Of a stretch of DNA of 64,000 nucleotides, positions 16,744-25,737 are shown in pieces. A program made the position numbers and the translations under genes. Source of the DNA: Porticoccus sp964276025 (GTDB lineage: Bacteria; Pseudomonadota; Gammaproteobacteria; Pseudomonadales; Porticoccaceae); contig CAXYDD010000002.1 of NCBI GenBank assembly GCA_964276025.1, positions 434,001 to 498,000 of the forward strand, in the 5' to 3' direction. The stretch's first letter is position 1. The number at the start of each line of letters is the position of its first letter. The notes under the pieces were generated by a model. It was not told the origin of the DNA. It saw nothing but the letters and a program-made list of their open reading frames with translations, and ran no database searches.

Positions 16744-17581
16744 TAGCTAATGAGAAACCTAATCTATTACATAGAGTGAGATTAACGTCTGCTTGGTTCA
16801 TAGTATAGAAATGTAATCCAGGAGCATTATTTTCGAGTAATTCTTCACAAAGGTGTGTTACGACGTCTAATCCGAAATCTTTTATACTCTCTGTGTCGTC
16901 ACCGTATTGATGCAATCTTTTTTGGATCCACCGCGGTATATCGGCACCACAATTTTCTGAAAAACGAAAAAGATTATGATAGTTAGTAATTGGCATAATG
17001 CCCGGGATTATAGGCGCTTCTATCCCAGATTTTTTACACTGCTCTACAAAATATAAATAACTATTAGAGTTATAAAAATATTGTGTTATCCCTCGACTAG
17101 CGCCAGCTTCAAACTTTTTTTTCAGCCAATAAATATCTTTTTGATAGTTTTCTGATTCTGGGTGAATCTCAGGGTAAGCGGCAACAAAGATCTCAAAAGA
17201 ATCTCCAAAATGATCCTTTATTAGTTCGACAAGTTCATTTGCATAAACTAACTGCTTGGTTCCACCCATACCTGATGGCAGATCTCCACGAAGTGCAACT
17301 ATTTTACTAATACCAGCACTTTTATACTCATTCAGAAGTTCAAATAGCGATGGCGTATCATCGCTACAAACAGATACATGAGGGACTGCATTGGACCCCT
17401 TTTTTTGTATATCAAGCACAGTATCTTTTGTGAAAGATCTTGTGGAGCCACCAGCACCATAAGTGACTGAGAAAAATTCGGGATTCAGTAAACTCAGCTT
17501 GGCATGAACTTTAGCAAGCTTTATCTTTCCTTCTTCAGTTTTGGGTGGAAAAAATTCAAAACTTAAATGATGATTATTCAT
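16736..17581 (-). CDS. metF: 5,10-methylenetetrahydrofolate reductase MetF
   Basis: FAD-dependent enzyme that makes 5-methyl-THF for methionine synthesis. The 281-residue protein has the MTHFR barrel opening LSFEFFPPKTEEGK, the SVTYGAGGSTR loop and VALRGDLP. It sits 45 bases downstream of ahcY in the methyl-cycle cluster and overlaps rsmE. It would feed methionine to MetK encoded upstream. Confidence 0.96.
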   Translation of the reverse strand: MNNHHLSFEFFPPKTEEGKIKLAKVHAKLSLLNPEFFSVTYGAGGSTRSFTKDTVLDIQKKGSNAVPHVSVCSDDTPSLFELLNEYKSAGISKIVALRGDLPSGMGGTKQLVYANELVELIKDHFGDSFEIFVAAYPEIHPESENYQKDIYWLKKKFEAGASRGITQYFYNSNSYLYFVEQCKKSGIEAPIIPGIMPITNYHNLFRFSENCGADIPRWIQKRLHQYGDDTESIKDFGLDVVTHLCEELLENNAPGLHFYTMNQADVNLTLCNRLGFSLANA

Positions 17582-17626
17582 TATATTTTAATTACCTAAC
17601 TATATTAATTATCAAAATAAATTTAA

Positions 17627-19000
17627 TTAGTACCTATAATTGTCGTCTTTAAAAGGGCCATCAATAGGCACATTAATATATTTAGCTTGAGATACTTTCA
17701 GACGAGTTAATACTCCACTAAATCCTTTCACCATTTCAACTGCTACCTCTTCATCTAGTTTTTTAGGTAAAACTTCCACAAGTAACATTTTTTCTTGAGA
17801 AGTTGTATCTTGACTTGCGAAAGATTGCTTATAGAGATGAATTTGAGCCAATACTTGATTTGCAAACGATCCATCCATAATTCTACTTGGGTGGCCTGTT
17901 GCATTGCCCAAATTTGCTAGTCTTCCTTCAGAGAGAAGTAAAAGATAATCATTATTAGATTCATTACGAAATACTTGATGCACTTGAGGTTTTATTTCTA
18001 CCCATTTCCAATTTTCACGCATGTATGCAGTATCTATTTCATTATCAAAATGTCCAATATTACATACTACACAGCCTGTTTTAAGTTCACTTAAAATGTC
18101 TGAATCACAAACATTATAGTTGCCAGTAGTTGTGACTAGTAAATCTGTTGTTCTCAGTAAATCAACATTAACTCCATCGGAAGGGTTCCCATTAATATAT
18201 GTTGAAACTACTTCAAAACCGTCCATGCAGGCTTGCATTGCACAAATAGGGTCTATTTCGGTTATTTTCACTATCATGCCTTCTTGGCGCAAGGACTGAG
18301 CAGCACCTTTTCCAACATCACCATAACCAATCACAACAGCTTTTTTCCCAGAGAGTAGATGGTCGGTTGCACGCTTGATAGCATCATTAAGGCTATGACG
18401 GCACCCGTATTTATTATCATTTTTAGACTTAGTAACAGAGTCATTAACATTAATTGCAGGTATTTTCAGCTCGCCATTTTTAAGCATTTCATACAGACGG
18501 AGAACACCTGTTGTTGTTTCTTCTGTAACTCCGTGAACACCTTTCAAAACATCCGGATATTTTTTGTGAAGTAGACCAGTCAAATCGCCTCCATCGTCAA
18601 GTACCATATTTGCATCCCAGGGTTTACCATTACATAGTACTTGCTGTTCAAGACACCACTCATATTCCTCCTCTGTTTCACCTTTCCAAGCAAAAACAGG
18701 TGTACCATTTGCTGCAATAGCTGCAGCAGCGTGGTCTTGGGTAGAAAAAATATTACATGATGTCCATCGGACCTTAGCACCTAGAGCTTCAAGTGTTTGT
18801 ATAAGAACCGCTGTTTGTATCGTCATATGGATACAGCCAAGTATTTTGGCACCCTTAAGGGGTCTTTCTGAGAGATATTTCTCTCTCAGAGCCATAAGTG
18901 CAGGCATTTCTGTTTCTGCTATGGCTATTTCTTTTCGACCATAGTCTGCTAAAGTTATATCTGCCACTTTGTAGTCGTTATTTGTAATCATCGTATTCAT
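17627..19000 (-). CDS. ahcY: Adenosylhomocysteinase AhcY
   Basis: NAD-dependent hydrolase splitting S-adenosylhomocysteine into adenosine and homocysteine. At 457 residues it has the usual length of the bacterial form, with the N-terminal LGCIHMTIQTAVLIQTLEALG, the NAD-binding GYGDVGKGAAQSLR and the C-terminal end KDDNYRY. AGAGGA precedes the ATG. It lies between metK and metF, so SAM use and recycling are encoded together. Confidence 0.97.
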   Translation of the reverse strand: MNTMITNNDYKVADITLADYGRKEIAIAETEMPALMALREKYLSERPLKGAKILGCIHMTIQTAVLIQTLEALGAKVRWTSCNIFSTQDHAAAAIAANGTPVFAWKGETEEEYEWCLEQQVLCNGKPWDANMVLDDGGDLTGLLHKKYPDVLKGVHGVTEETTTGVLRLYEMLKNGELKIPAINVNDSVTKSKNDNKYGCRHSLNDAIKRATDHLLSGKKAVVIGYGDVGKGAAQSLRQEGMIVKITEIDPICAMQACMDGFEVVSTYINGNPSDGVNVDLLRTTDLLVTTTGNYNVCDSDILSELKTGCVVCNIGHFDNEIDTAYMRENWKWVEIKPQVHQVFRNESNNDYLLLLSEGRLANLGNATGHPSRIMDGSFANQVLAQIHLYKQSFASQDTTSQEKMLLVEVLPKKLDEEVAVEMVKGFSGVLTRLKVSQAKYINVPIDGPFKDDNYRY

Positions 19001-19051
19001 AGCTATTCCTCTTCAGTGCTTGTATTTCTTTTGTTTAAAAATTATGACTCT

Positions 19052-20206
19052 CTAAAGAAAGCCTTTTAGTTTATCTGCCTTATCAGTTTTTTCCCACGTA
19101 AAATTTTTCTCCTCTCTACCAAAATGCCCATATGCTGATGTGTCACGATAGATAGGACGATTCAAACGGAGCATATCTATAATTCCTTGTGGACGAAGAT
19201 CAAAGTTATCCCTTACCAAACAAATAATTTCATCGTTGGATAATTTACCTGTATTAAAAGTATTAATGCTTATAGAAGTTGGCTCCGAGACTCCAATTGC
19301 GTAGGATATTTGTATTTCGCATCGATCAGCAATACCTGCCGCAACTATATTCTTTGCTACATATCGTCCAGCATAAGCGGCTGATCGATCAACTTTCGAT
19401 GGATCTTTTCCAGAAAATGCGCCACCACCATGGCGAGCCATACCTCCATAGGTATCTACAATAATCTTTCGTCCAGTTAACCCACAGTCACCCATAGGGC
19501 CACCTATAACAAACTGACCTGTAGGATTAATATGATATAAAGTGTTTTTATGGAGCCATTCTTCAGGAACAATCGGCTTTATTATTTCTTGAAGAACTGC
19601 GTCACGTATATCATCAAGAGATATACCAGGATCATGTTGGGTTGATAATACAATAGCATCAACTGCAATAGGCAATCCATCTTGATAACGAAGCGTTATC
19701 TGGCTTTTAGCATCAGGACGCAACCAGGGCAACGCTCCATTTTTTCGTAACTTCGACTGCCTTTCCATTATGCGATGAGCATAATGAATTGGCGCTGGCA
19801 TAAGTACCTCTGTTTCATTAGTTGCATAACCAAACATCAACCCTTGGTCTCCAGCGCCAAGCTCTTTCTTCGAACCCTCATCTACTCCGATAGCAATATC
19901 ATTTGACTGCTTTCCAATGGCATTCAATACAGCACATGAGGCACCATCGAAACCTAAATCTGAGTTCGTGTAGCCAATATCTAAAATGACGTTTCTAACA
20001 ATTTCTTCAAGATCGATATAAGTATTAGTTCTAACTTCTCCAGCTATGATTGCCATACCTGTTTTGACCATAACCTCTACAGCAACTCGAGATGAAGGAT
20101 CATCTTTAATAATAGCATCCAAGATAGCATCTGAAATTTGGTCAGCCATCTTATCTGGATGTCCTTCAGATACTGATTCTGAAGTGAAAGTACTGTAGTT
20201 AGACAT
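19052..20206 (-). CDS. metK: S-adenosylmethionine synthetase MetK
   Basis: Makes SAM from methionine and ATP. I start at the ATG at 20206 (384 residues, as in E. coli); the frame is open further upstream but those residues are not family-like, and a GAGAA lies ten bases upstream of this ATG. The family motifs FTSESVSEGHPDKMADQISD, GAGDQGLMFGYA and GGGAFSGKDPSKVDRS are all present. The gene follows sahR by 19 bases. Confidence 0.97.
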   Translation of the reverse strand: MSNYSTFTSESVSEGHPDKMADQISDAILDAIIKDDPSSRVAVEVMVKTGMAIIAGEVRTNTYIDLEEIVRNVILDIGYTNSDLGFDGASCAVLNAIGKQSNDIAIGVDEGSKKELGAGDQGLMFGYATNETEVLMPAPIHYAHRIMERQSKLRKNGALPWLRPDAKSQITLRYQDGLPIAVDAIVLSTQHDPGISLDDIRDAVLQEIIKPIVPEEWLHKNTLYHINPTGQFVIGGPMGDCGLTGRKIIVDTYGGMARHGGGAFSGKDPSKVDRSAAYAGRYVAKNIVAAGIADRCEIQISYAIGVSEPTSISINTFNTGKLSNDEIICLVRDNFDLRPQGIIDMLRLNRPIYRDTSAYGHFGREEKNFTWEKTDKADKLKGFL

Positions 20207-20225
20207 TGTCATTTTCTCATATAAG

Positions 20226-21275
20226 TTAGTATTTGCTTTCTTTTTTAAAGAATTGGTGTAACTGAACTTGAAAGCCATTTCGCTGGGCTAAATATAGGCT
20301 TTCACCTTCACAAAGATCTGCAGCAGCAGCCCAATTTCTTAAATCATCTGGCTCAAATCCTAGCCAAAGATCCCCACATGATTCATGTGCCCAAGTTTGA
20401 TCATGCCCACAAAGTTCTGTAACAATTAAAACACCTTTTTTAGTGAGCAATCTTGATAAATCATTAAACACTGCAGCCGGATCTGGAGTGTGGTGAAGCA
20501 CCATATTTAGTGTGATACAGTCAGCCATTATTTTTTCTTCTAAAGCTAATCCAGTATCCCCATGTAGTAGTTCTATATTTGAAAGACCTTTAGCTGCAAC
20601 CGTTTTTTTTGAAATATTGATCATTTCTTTTGATGTATCGATACCGACTACTCGCGAGAAGCGTTTTGCAAGATCTATGAGAAACTCCCCCTCGCCAGGA
20701 CCAACTTCGAGCACAGTACCCTTTTGCATTGTAGTAGCATCTAAAAATTCAGTTATGATTTGACCGTATTGTGTATAGCTGGCTATTAAGTCTTGGTTCG
20801 CATTAAATTTTCCAGTATTTTGCTCAAAAAATTCGCGGGAAGCCCTTGTACGCTCAAGGTTAACTATTTTAATGCGCTGTATTAAATCAAAAGCAATTTT
20901 GGTTGAATCAATTGTTAAAAAAAGATTTCGATGTAGCTCCTGCATAGCAGACTTTAATGGCAAAGGAGAACGTCGGTAAAAAATTGTATTACCTTCCCTA
21001 CGTGATACAACAAGTCCAGCATTTGCCAATACTTTTAAATGATGGCTCATCCCAGATTGTTTTGTTTCGAAAATTTCTGCTAGCTCGAGAACACCATAAG
21101 CATTATGCTGGAGTACTCTTAATATATCTAAACGTAGCGGATCACCTGCAGCTTTAAAAAATACTGCTAGAGCAGCTGTGTTAACAGCTGATTCGTTTAA
21201 ATAAGAAGAAGCTTCACCGTGAATCTTTTTGGAAGAACTCGAAATTTTTCGGGAATCTCTAATAGTGTTATTCAT
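20226..21275 (-). CDS. sahR: ArsR-methyltransferase fusion regulator, SahR-like
   Basis: A 349-residue fusion. Residues about 35-105 form an ArsR-type winged helix (recognition helix region TKQSGMSHHLKVLANAGLV), and residues about 155-349 are a class-I SAM methyltransferase domain with motif I VLEVGPGEGEF (188-198). SahR-type regulators respond to S-adenosylhomocysteine and repress methionine-cycle genes in many proteobacteria; whether the methyltransferase domain is catalytic or only senses ligand is not known to me. It heads the metK-ahcY-metF-rsmE cluster, and a palindrome over its promoter is a likely autoregulatory site. Confidence 0.87.
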   Translation of the reverse strand: MNNTIRDSRKISSSSKKIHGEASSYLNESAVNTAALAVFFKAAGDPLRLDILRVLQHNAYGVLELAEIFETKQSGMSHHLKVLANAGLVVSRREGNTIFYRRSPLPLKSAMQELHRNLFLTIDSTKIAFDLIQRIKIVNLERTRASREFFEQNTGKFNANQDLIASYTQYGQIITEFLDATTMQKGTVLEVGPGEGEFLIDLAKRFSRVVGIDTSKEMINISKKTVAAKGLSNIELLHGDTGLALEEKIMADCITLNMVLHHTPDPAAVFNDLSRLLTKKGVLIVTELCGHDQTWAHESCGDLWLGFEPDDLRNWAAAADLCEGESLYLAQRNGFQVQLHQFFKKESKY

Positions 21276-21282
21276 ATGTATA

Positions 21283-21311
21283 AATATACCATACCTATAT
21301 ATCTATATCAA
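21283..21311 (-). promoter_or_regulatory. Promoter of the sahR-metK operon
   Basis: On the minus strand TTGATA (21311-21306) and TATATT (21288-21283) are separated by exactly 17 bases, upstream of the sahR start at 21275. The -35 lies inside the left arm of the palindrome at 21301-21328. The -10 is only eight bases from the start codon, so the mRNA would be almost leaderless. Confidence 0.55.
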
Positions 21312-21328
21312 TATTTGTTGATATAGAT
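21301..21328. promoter_or_regulatory. Perfect palindrome, probable SahR operator
   Basis: ATCTATATCAA, a 6-base spacer (TATTTG) and TTGATATAGAT: two perfect 11-base arms in the sahR/tkt intergenic region. Each arm contains TTGATA reading outward, usable as a -35 for sahR (good -10 at 17 bases) and possibly for tkt (weak TACAGC at 17 bases). The position fits a repressor of both genes. Confidence 0.65.
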
Positions 21329-21429
21329 TAAATTAATACTTACAGCGTGTTTACTGGGCTAGATTAGTAAGAGAGAATAACGCCCTATTTGACTATTTTT
21401 TGCAATGCTTTACTTAGCAGGAGTTTTAT

Positions 21430-23424
21430 ATGCCGTCTAGACGTGATCTTGCCAATGCGATTCGTGCACTTAGCATGGATGCTGTTCAGAAAGCTAACAG
21501 TGGACACCCGGGAGCCCCGATGGGCATGGCGGATATCGCTGAAGTATTATGGAACGATTATATAATTCATAATCCCTGTGATCCTTCTTGGTCAAATCGC
21601 GATCGCTTTGTATTATCTAATGGGCATGGTTCTATGCTGTTATATTCATTGCTACATCTCACTGGTTATGATCTCTCAATTGAGGACTTAAAGAATTTTC
21701 GCCAGCTCCATTCAAAAACACCCGGACATCCAGAATATGGCTATACGCCTGGTGTTGAGACAACAACTGGTCCATTAGGACAGGGGTTGAGCAATGCAGT
21801 AGGTATGGCATTAGCTGAAAAAATTTTAGCAGCTCAATTCAATAGAAAGAATCATGAAATTATAGACCATAACACTTATTGTTTCTTGGGTGATGGATGC
21901 CTAATGGAGGGGATTTCTCATGAGGTGTCTTCTTTTGCAGGCACTCAAAAATTAGGTAAGTTGATAGTATTTTATGACGACAATGGGATCTCAATTGATG
22001 GTGAGGTAGATGGATGGTTTACAGACAATACTCCAGAGCGCTATAAGTCATATGGTTGGCAGGTGATCCCAAATGTTGATGGACACGATCATGCTGCAAT
22101 TAAGGTTGCTATTGAAAAGGCTCATGCTGAGAAATATAAACCGACATTGATATGTTGCAAAACAGTAATCGGGTTTGGTTCCCCTAATAAGCAAGGTAAA
22201 GAAGATTGCCATGGGGCTCCTTTGGGAGAACCAGAAATTGCACTAGCTCGAGATAAACTAAACTGGCAATTTGGACCATTTGAGATCCCTTCTGACATTT
22301 ACGCTAGCTGGAATGCTGAAAAAAAAGGCAGACTTGCTCAATCGAAATGGGACGAAGAATTTAAAAATTATCGTACTAAATATCCGGAGCTTTGCTCAGA
22401 GCTTGAGCGACGACTCGACGGTCATATACCTAAAGATTTTAGCGAAAAGGCAAATGCTTATATATATGAATGCCAGCAGAAAATGGAAAAAATTGCTTCT
22501 CGAAAAGCATCCCAGAACTGCTTAAATACTTTTGGTCCAGTGTTACCTGAATTGTTAGGAGGCTCAGCTGATCTAGCTGGCTCAAATTTGACTATATGGT
22601 CTGGATCTAAAGGAGTTACTAGTGAAGATGCATCGGGGAACTACTTATTCTATGGTGTCCGTGAATTTGGTATGAGCGGTATGATGAACGGCATTACGCT
22701 TCATGGTGGATTTATTGCTTACGGAGCGACTTTTTTGATATTTATGGAATATGCCAGAAATGCAGTTCGAATGGCAGCCCTTATGAAACAAAAAAGTATA
22801 TTCGTTTATACCCATGACTCTGTTGGTTTGGGTGAAGATGGCCCTACACATCAACCAATCGAGCAATTAACGGCATTAAGGTCAACTCCAAATCTAGAGA
22901 CATGGCGTCCCTGTGATACTGTAGAGTCAGCAGTCAGTTGGAAAAGTGCGATCGAGAGAGATGGGGGTCCAAGTGCACTTGTATTTAGCAGGCAAAATTT
23001 AACCCCACAGACCCGTAGCCGAGAACAGCTATCTGATATATCAAAGGGTGGCTATACCCTCAAAGATACTGTTGGAAAATTAGATGCTATTATTATTGCA
23101 ACTGGTTCAGAGGTTGAAATAGCTATTGATGCTGCCAAGTCACTATTTAATAAAGGTATAAATACTAGAGTCATATCAATGCCATGCGCTGAAATTTTCT
23201 CTTTACAGGATTTAGATTACCGTGAGAATGTTTTGCCTTCATCTGTAAGAGCGAGAGTAGCAGTTGAAGCAGGACACTCCGATTATTGGTATAAGTATGT
23301 CGGTATCGATGGAAAAGTGGTGGGCATGACAACTTTTGGTGAATCAGCACCTGGTGGAAAAGTTATGGAACACTTTGGGTTTACTGCTGAGAATATTGTA
23401 AATGCAGTATTGGTCCAGCTATAG
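21430..23424 (+). CDS. tkt: Transketolase
   Basis: Thiamine-diphosphate enzyme moving two-carbon units in the pentose phosphate pathway. The 664-residue protein has the N-terminal KANSGHPGAPMGMADIAEVL, the ThDP/metal motif GDGCLMEGISHE and the central THDSVGLGEDGPTHQPIEQL. AGGAG precedes the ATG. It starts a tkt-epd-pgk-fba run as in Pseudomonas. Transketolase product erythrose 4-phosphate is the substrate of Epd, encoded next. Confidence 0.97.
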   Translation: MPSRRDLANAIRALSMDAVQKANSGHPGAPMGMADIAEVLWNDYIIHNPCDPSWSNRDRFVLSNGHGSMLLYSLLHLTGYDLSIEDLKNFRQLHSKTPGHPEYGYTPGVETTTGPLGQGLSNAVGMALAEKILAAQFNRKNHEIIDHNTYCFLGDGCLMEGISHEVSSFAGTQKLGKLIVFYDDNGISIDGEVDGWFTDNTPERYKSYGWQVIPNVDGHDHAAIKVAIEKAHAEKYKPTLICCKTVIGFGSPNKQGKEDCHGAPLGEPEIALARDKLNWQFGPFEIPSDIYASWNAEKKGRLAQSKWDEEFKNYRTKYPELCSELERRLDGHIPKDFSEKANAYIYECQQKMEKIASRKASQNCLNTFGPVLPELLGGSADLAGSNLTIWSGSKGVTSEDASGNYLFYGVREFGMSGMMNGITLHGGFIAYGATFLIFMEYARNAVRMAALMKQKSIFVYTHDSVGLGEDGPTHQPIEQLTALRSTPNLETWRPCDTVESAVSWKSAIERDGGPSALVFSRQNLTPQTRSREQLSDISKGGYTLKDTVGKLDAIIIATGSEVEIAIDAAKSLFNKGINTRVISMPCAEIFSLQDLDYRENVLPSSVRARVAVEAGHSDYWYKYVGIDGKVVGMTTFGESAPGGKVMEHFGFTAENIVNAVLVQL

Positions 23425-23442
23425 AAATTTTCGAGACATGTT

Positions 23443-24480
23443 ATGGATACTAAAAAGAATCTTCCGATCCGTGTCGCTATTAATGGATATGGTCGTATTG
23501 GGCGTTCTGTTCTTAGGGCGCTCTATGAATCTGAGCATCAAAAAAATATAAAGGTTGTTGCGATCAATGAGCTTGCTGATTGTAAAACTATAGCTCATCT
23601 TACTAAGTATGATTCAACTCATGGTCATTTCCCTGGCACTATAGAAATAAGAGGTAACAAACTAGAGGTAAATAAAGACGAAATTTCAATATATCAATAT
23701 AGAAATATAAATGATCTACCGTGGGCTGATTTAGACATTGATGTTGTTTTTGAATGCAGCGGTACTTTCACAGACCGTTTGACTGCACATAAACATATAG
23801 AAGCAGGAGCAAAAAAAGTACTTTTTTCTCAGCCAGGAGAACCAGACTTAGATGCTACAATTGTCATGGGAGTTAATGAGAATACTTTGAATGGGGAAGA
23901 GTTGATTATATCCAATGCCTCTTGCTCAACTAACTGTGTCGTACCTGTGATTAATACTCTTCATAAGGAATTTACAGCTGAGGGGGGTGTAATTACTACT
24001 ATTCATTCCGCTATGAATGACCAACCAGTAATCGATGCATACCATCATACTGACTTACGAAAAACACGTGCTGCTATGAATTCTATTATTCCTGTTGATA
24101 CTGAGTTAGCCGTAGGTATTGACAGAATGCTTCCTAAATTGGCTGGAAGATTTGAAGCACAAGCTATGAGAGTCCCTACCATTAACGTATCTGTCATTGA
24201 TCTGTCAATACTATTCAAAAATGACGTAAATGTTTTATCTGTAAATAAAGTTTTAGCGCGCGCATCTCAGTCTGAGCTCGCTGGCATTATTGGATATACC
24301 GAGGAGCCGCTCGCATCTTGTGATTTTAACCATGATCAGCGCAGTGGTATCGTTGATGCTAGTCAAACTCGAGTAAGCCAGAAACGCTTAGTGAAAATAT
24401 TAATTTGGTTTGACAATGAGTGGGGATATGCAAACCGCATGCTTGAACTTACTAATCATTGGTTAAGTGCAAAAAAATAA
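23443..24480 (+). CDS. epd: D-erythrose-4-phosphate dehydrogenase (GapB/Epd type)
   Basis: NAD-dependent dehydrogenase of the GAPDH family, 345 residues. The N-terminal VAINGYGRIGRSVLRALYES and the active-site SNASCSTNCVVPVI (catalytic Cys near 155) are shared with GAPDH, but AINELADCKTIAHLTKYDS and TTIHSAMNDQPVIDAYHHTD are characteristic of Epd, which oxidises erythrose 4-phosphate for pyridoxal phosphate synthesis. It could also act on glyceraldehyde 3-phosphate, as no separate gap gene is present in this window. It follows tkt by 18 bases. Confidence 0.88.
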   Translation: MDTKKNLPIRVAINGYGRIGRSVLRALYESEHQKNIKVVAINELADCKTIAHLTKYDSTHGHFPGTIEIRGNKLEVNKDEISIYQYRNINDLPWADLDIDVVFECSGTFTDRLTAHKHIEAGAKKVLFSQPGEPDLDATIVMGVNENTLNGEELIISNASCSTNCVVPVINTLHKEFTAEGGVITTIHSAMNDQPVIDAYHHTDLRKTRAAMNSIIPVDTELAVGIDRMLPKLAGRFEAQAMRVPTINVSVIDLSILFKNDVNVLSVNKVLARASQSELAGIIGYTEEPLASCDFNHDQRSGIVDASQTRVSQKRLVKILIWFDNEWGYANRMLELTNHWLSAKK

Positions 24481-24492
24481 GGATAGTATTTT

Positions 24493-25671
24493 TTGAAAAT
24501 GTTACAAATGATAGATTTAGAGCTTAAAGGTAAACGTGTGCTTATCCGCGAGGATTTTAATGTACCAATAAAGAATGGAATTGTCTCGTCAGATGCTCGA
24601 ATTCTTGCAGCAATCCCAACGATTGAATACGCACTCAAAGCTGGTGCTAGAGTAATATTAATGTCTCATCTAGGGCGACCAATTGAAGGTAGTTTCAGTG
24701 AACAATATTCTATTAAGCCAATTGCTAATCATTTAGAGGAACTGCTTAAGGTAAAAATTACAGTCACTTCTGATATGGAAGAAAAAATATTTAACTGCGA
24801 TAGCGAAATAATATTTTTAGAAAATGTGAGATTTAATGAAGGCGAAAAAATAAATAGTCAAAGCCTCTCAAAATCCTATGCCTCTCTCTGCGATATTTTT
24901 GTGATGGATGCATTTGGCGCTGCACATCGCTCTCAAGCTTCTACCTATGGTGTAGCCAAATATGCTCCAATTTCATGTGCTGGACCTCTATTAACTCGTG
25001 AATTAGATATTCTTAACAAGATTTTAAAACAGCCGGCAAGACCAATGATAGCTATTGTTGGTGGTTCTAAAGTATCAAGTAAACTAGCAGTATTAAAAAA
25101 ACTGGCAGACAAGGTTGACCAGCTCATTGTCGGTGGCGGTATAGCTAATACTTTTTTGGCAGCCAAGGGTTTGCCTGTAGGAAGTTCTCTTTATGAGCAT
25201 AATTTCATTTCAGACGCAAAAGAAATAATGTTAAGAACTGAAATATTACTTCCAACAGATGTGATAGTTGGAAGAGAATTTTGTGAATCTACAACAGCTA
25301 CAGTAAAGTCAGTTAATGAAGTCTCTAGTGAAGATATGATCTTTGATTTTGGTCCAGCATCAGCCAAGAAATTAGCTAATATTTTAGTAACTAGTGGCAC
25401 TATATTATGGAATGGACCTATAGGTGTTTTTGAGTTTGATAAGTTTCAAGGTGGAACCAAGGTAATAGCTGAAGCTATTGCTGATAGTAATAGCTACTCT
25501 GTAGCCGGAGGAGGGGATACACTGGCAGCCGTAGATAAATTCGGTATTATTGATAAGATCTCATATATATCTACTGGCGGTGGAGCTTTTTTAGAGTATG
25601 TAGAGGGTAAAACTTTGCCTGCGGTCGAAATACTTCAAAGTCGTTCTAGGATAGGATCTGCGTCAGGCTAA
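24493..25671 (+). CDS. pgk: Phosphoglycerate kinase
   Basis: Glycolytic/gluconeogenic kinase for 1,3-bisphosphoglycerate to 3-phosphoglycerate with ADP. At 392 residues it has the N-terminal GKRVLIREDFNVP, the LMSHLGRP motif, DAFGAAHR and the C-terminal GGGDTLAA and STGGGAFLEY. The start is TTG at 24493, eight bases after AAGGA; an ATG two codons later is an alternative. Normally the third residue of the RxDFNVP motif is Ala rather than Glu; Glu is found in some families too. Confidence 0.97.
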   Translation: MKMLQMIDLELKGKRVLIREDFNVPIKNGIVSSDARILAAIPTIEYALKAGARVILMSHLGRPIEGSFSEQYSIKPIANHLEELLKVKITVTSDMEEKIFNCDSEIIFLENVRFNEGEKINSQSLSKSYASLCDIFVMDAFGAAHRSQASTYGVAKYAPISCAGPLLTRELDILNKILKQPARPMIAIVGGSKVSSKLAVLKKLADKVDQLIVGGGIANTFLAAKGLPVGSSLYEHNFISDAKEIMLRTEILLPTDVIVGREFCESTTATVKSVNEVSSEDMIFDFGPASAKKLANILVTSGTILWNGPIGVFEFDKFQGGTKVIAEAIADSNSYSVAGGGDTLAAVDKFGIIDKISYISTGGGAFLEYVEGKTLPAVEILQSRSRIGSASG

Positions 25672-25737
25672 AATATAAAATGCTGTAACAGGCTAACAGT
25701 TATAAAATCATTAATATAATAAGTAAGGAGTAGATAT

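Noticed and set aside
20207..20225. SAM or SAH riboswitch before metK or ahcY
   Set aside because: The gaps in this cluster (19 and 51 bases) are too short for a riboswitch, and the sahR leader is almost absent.
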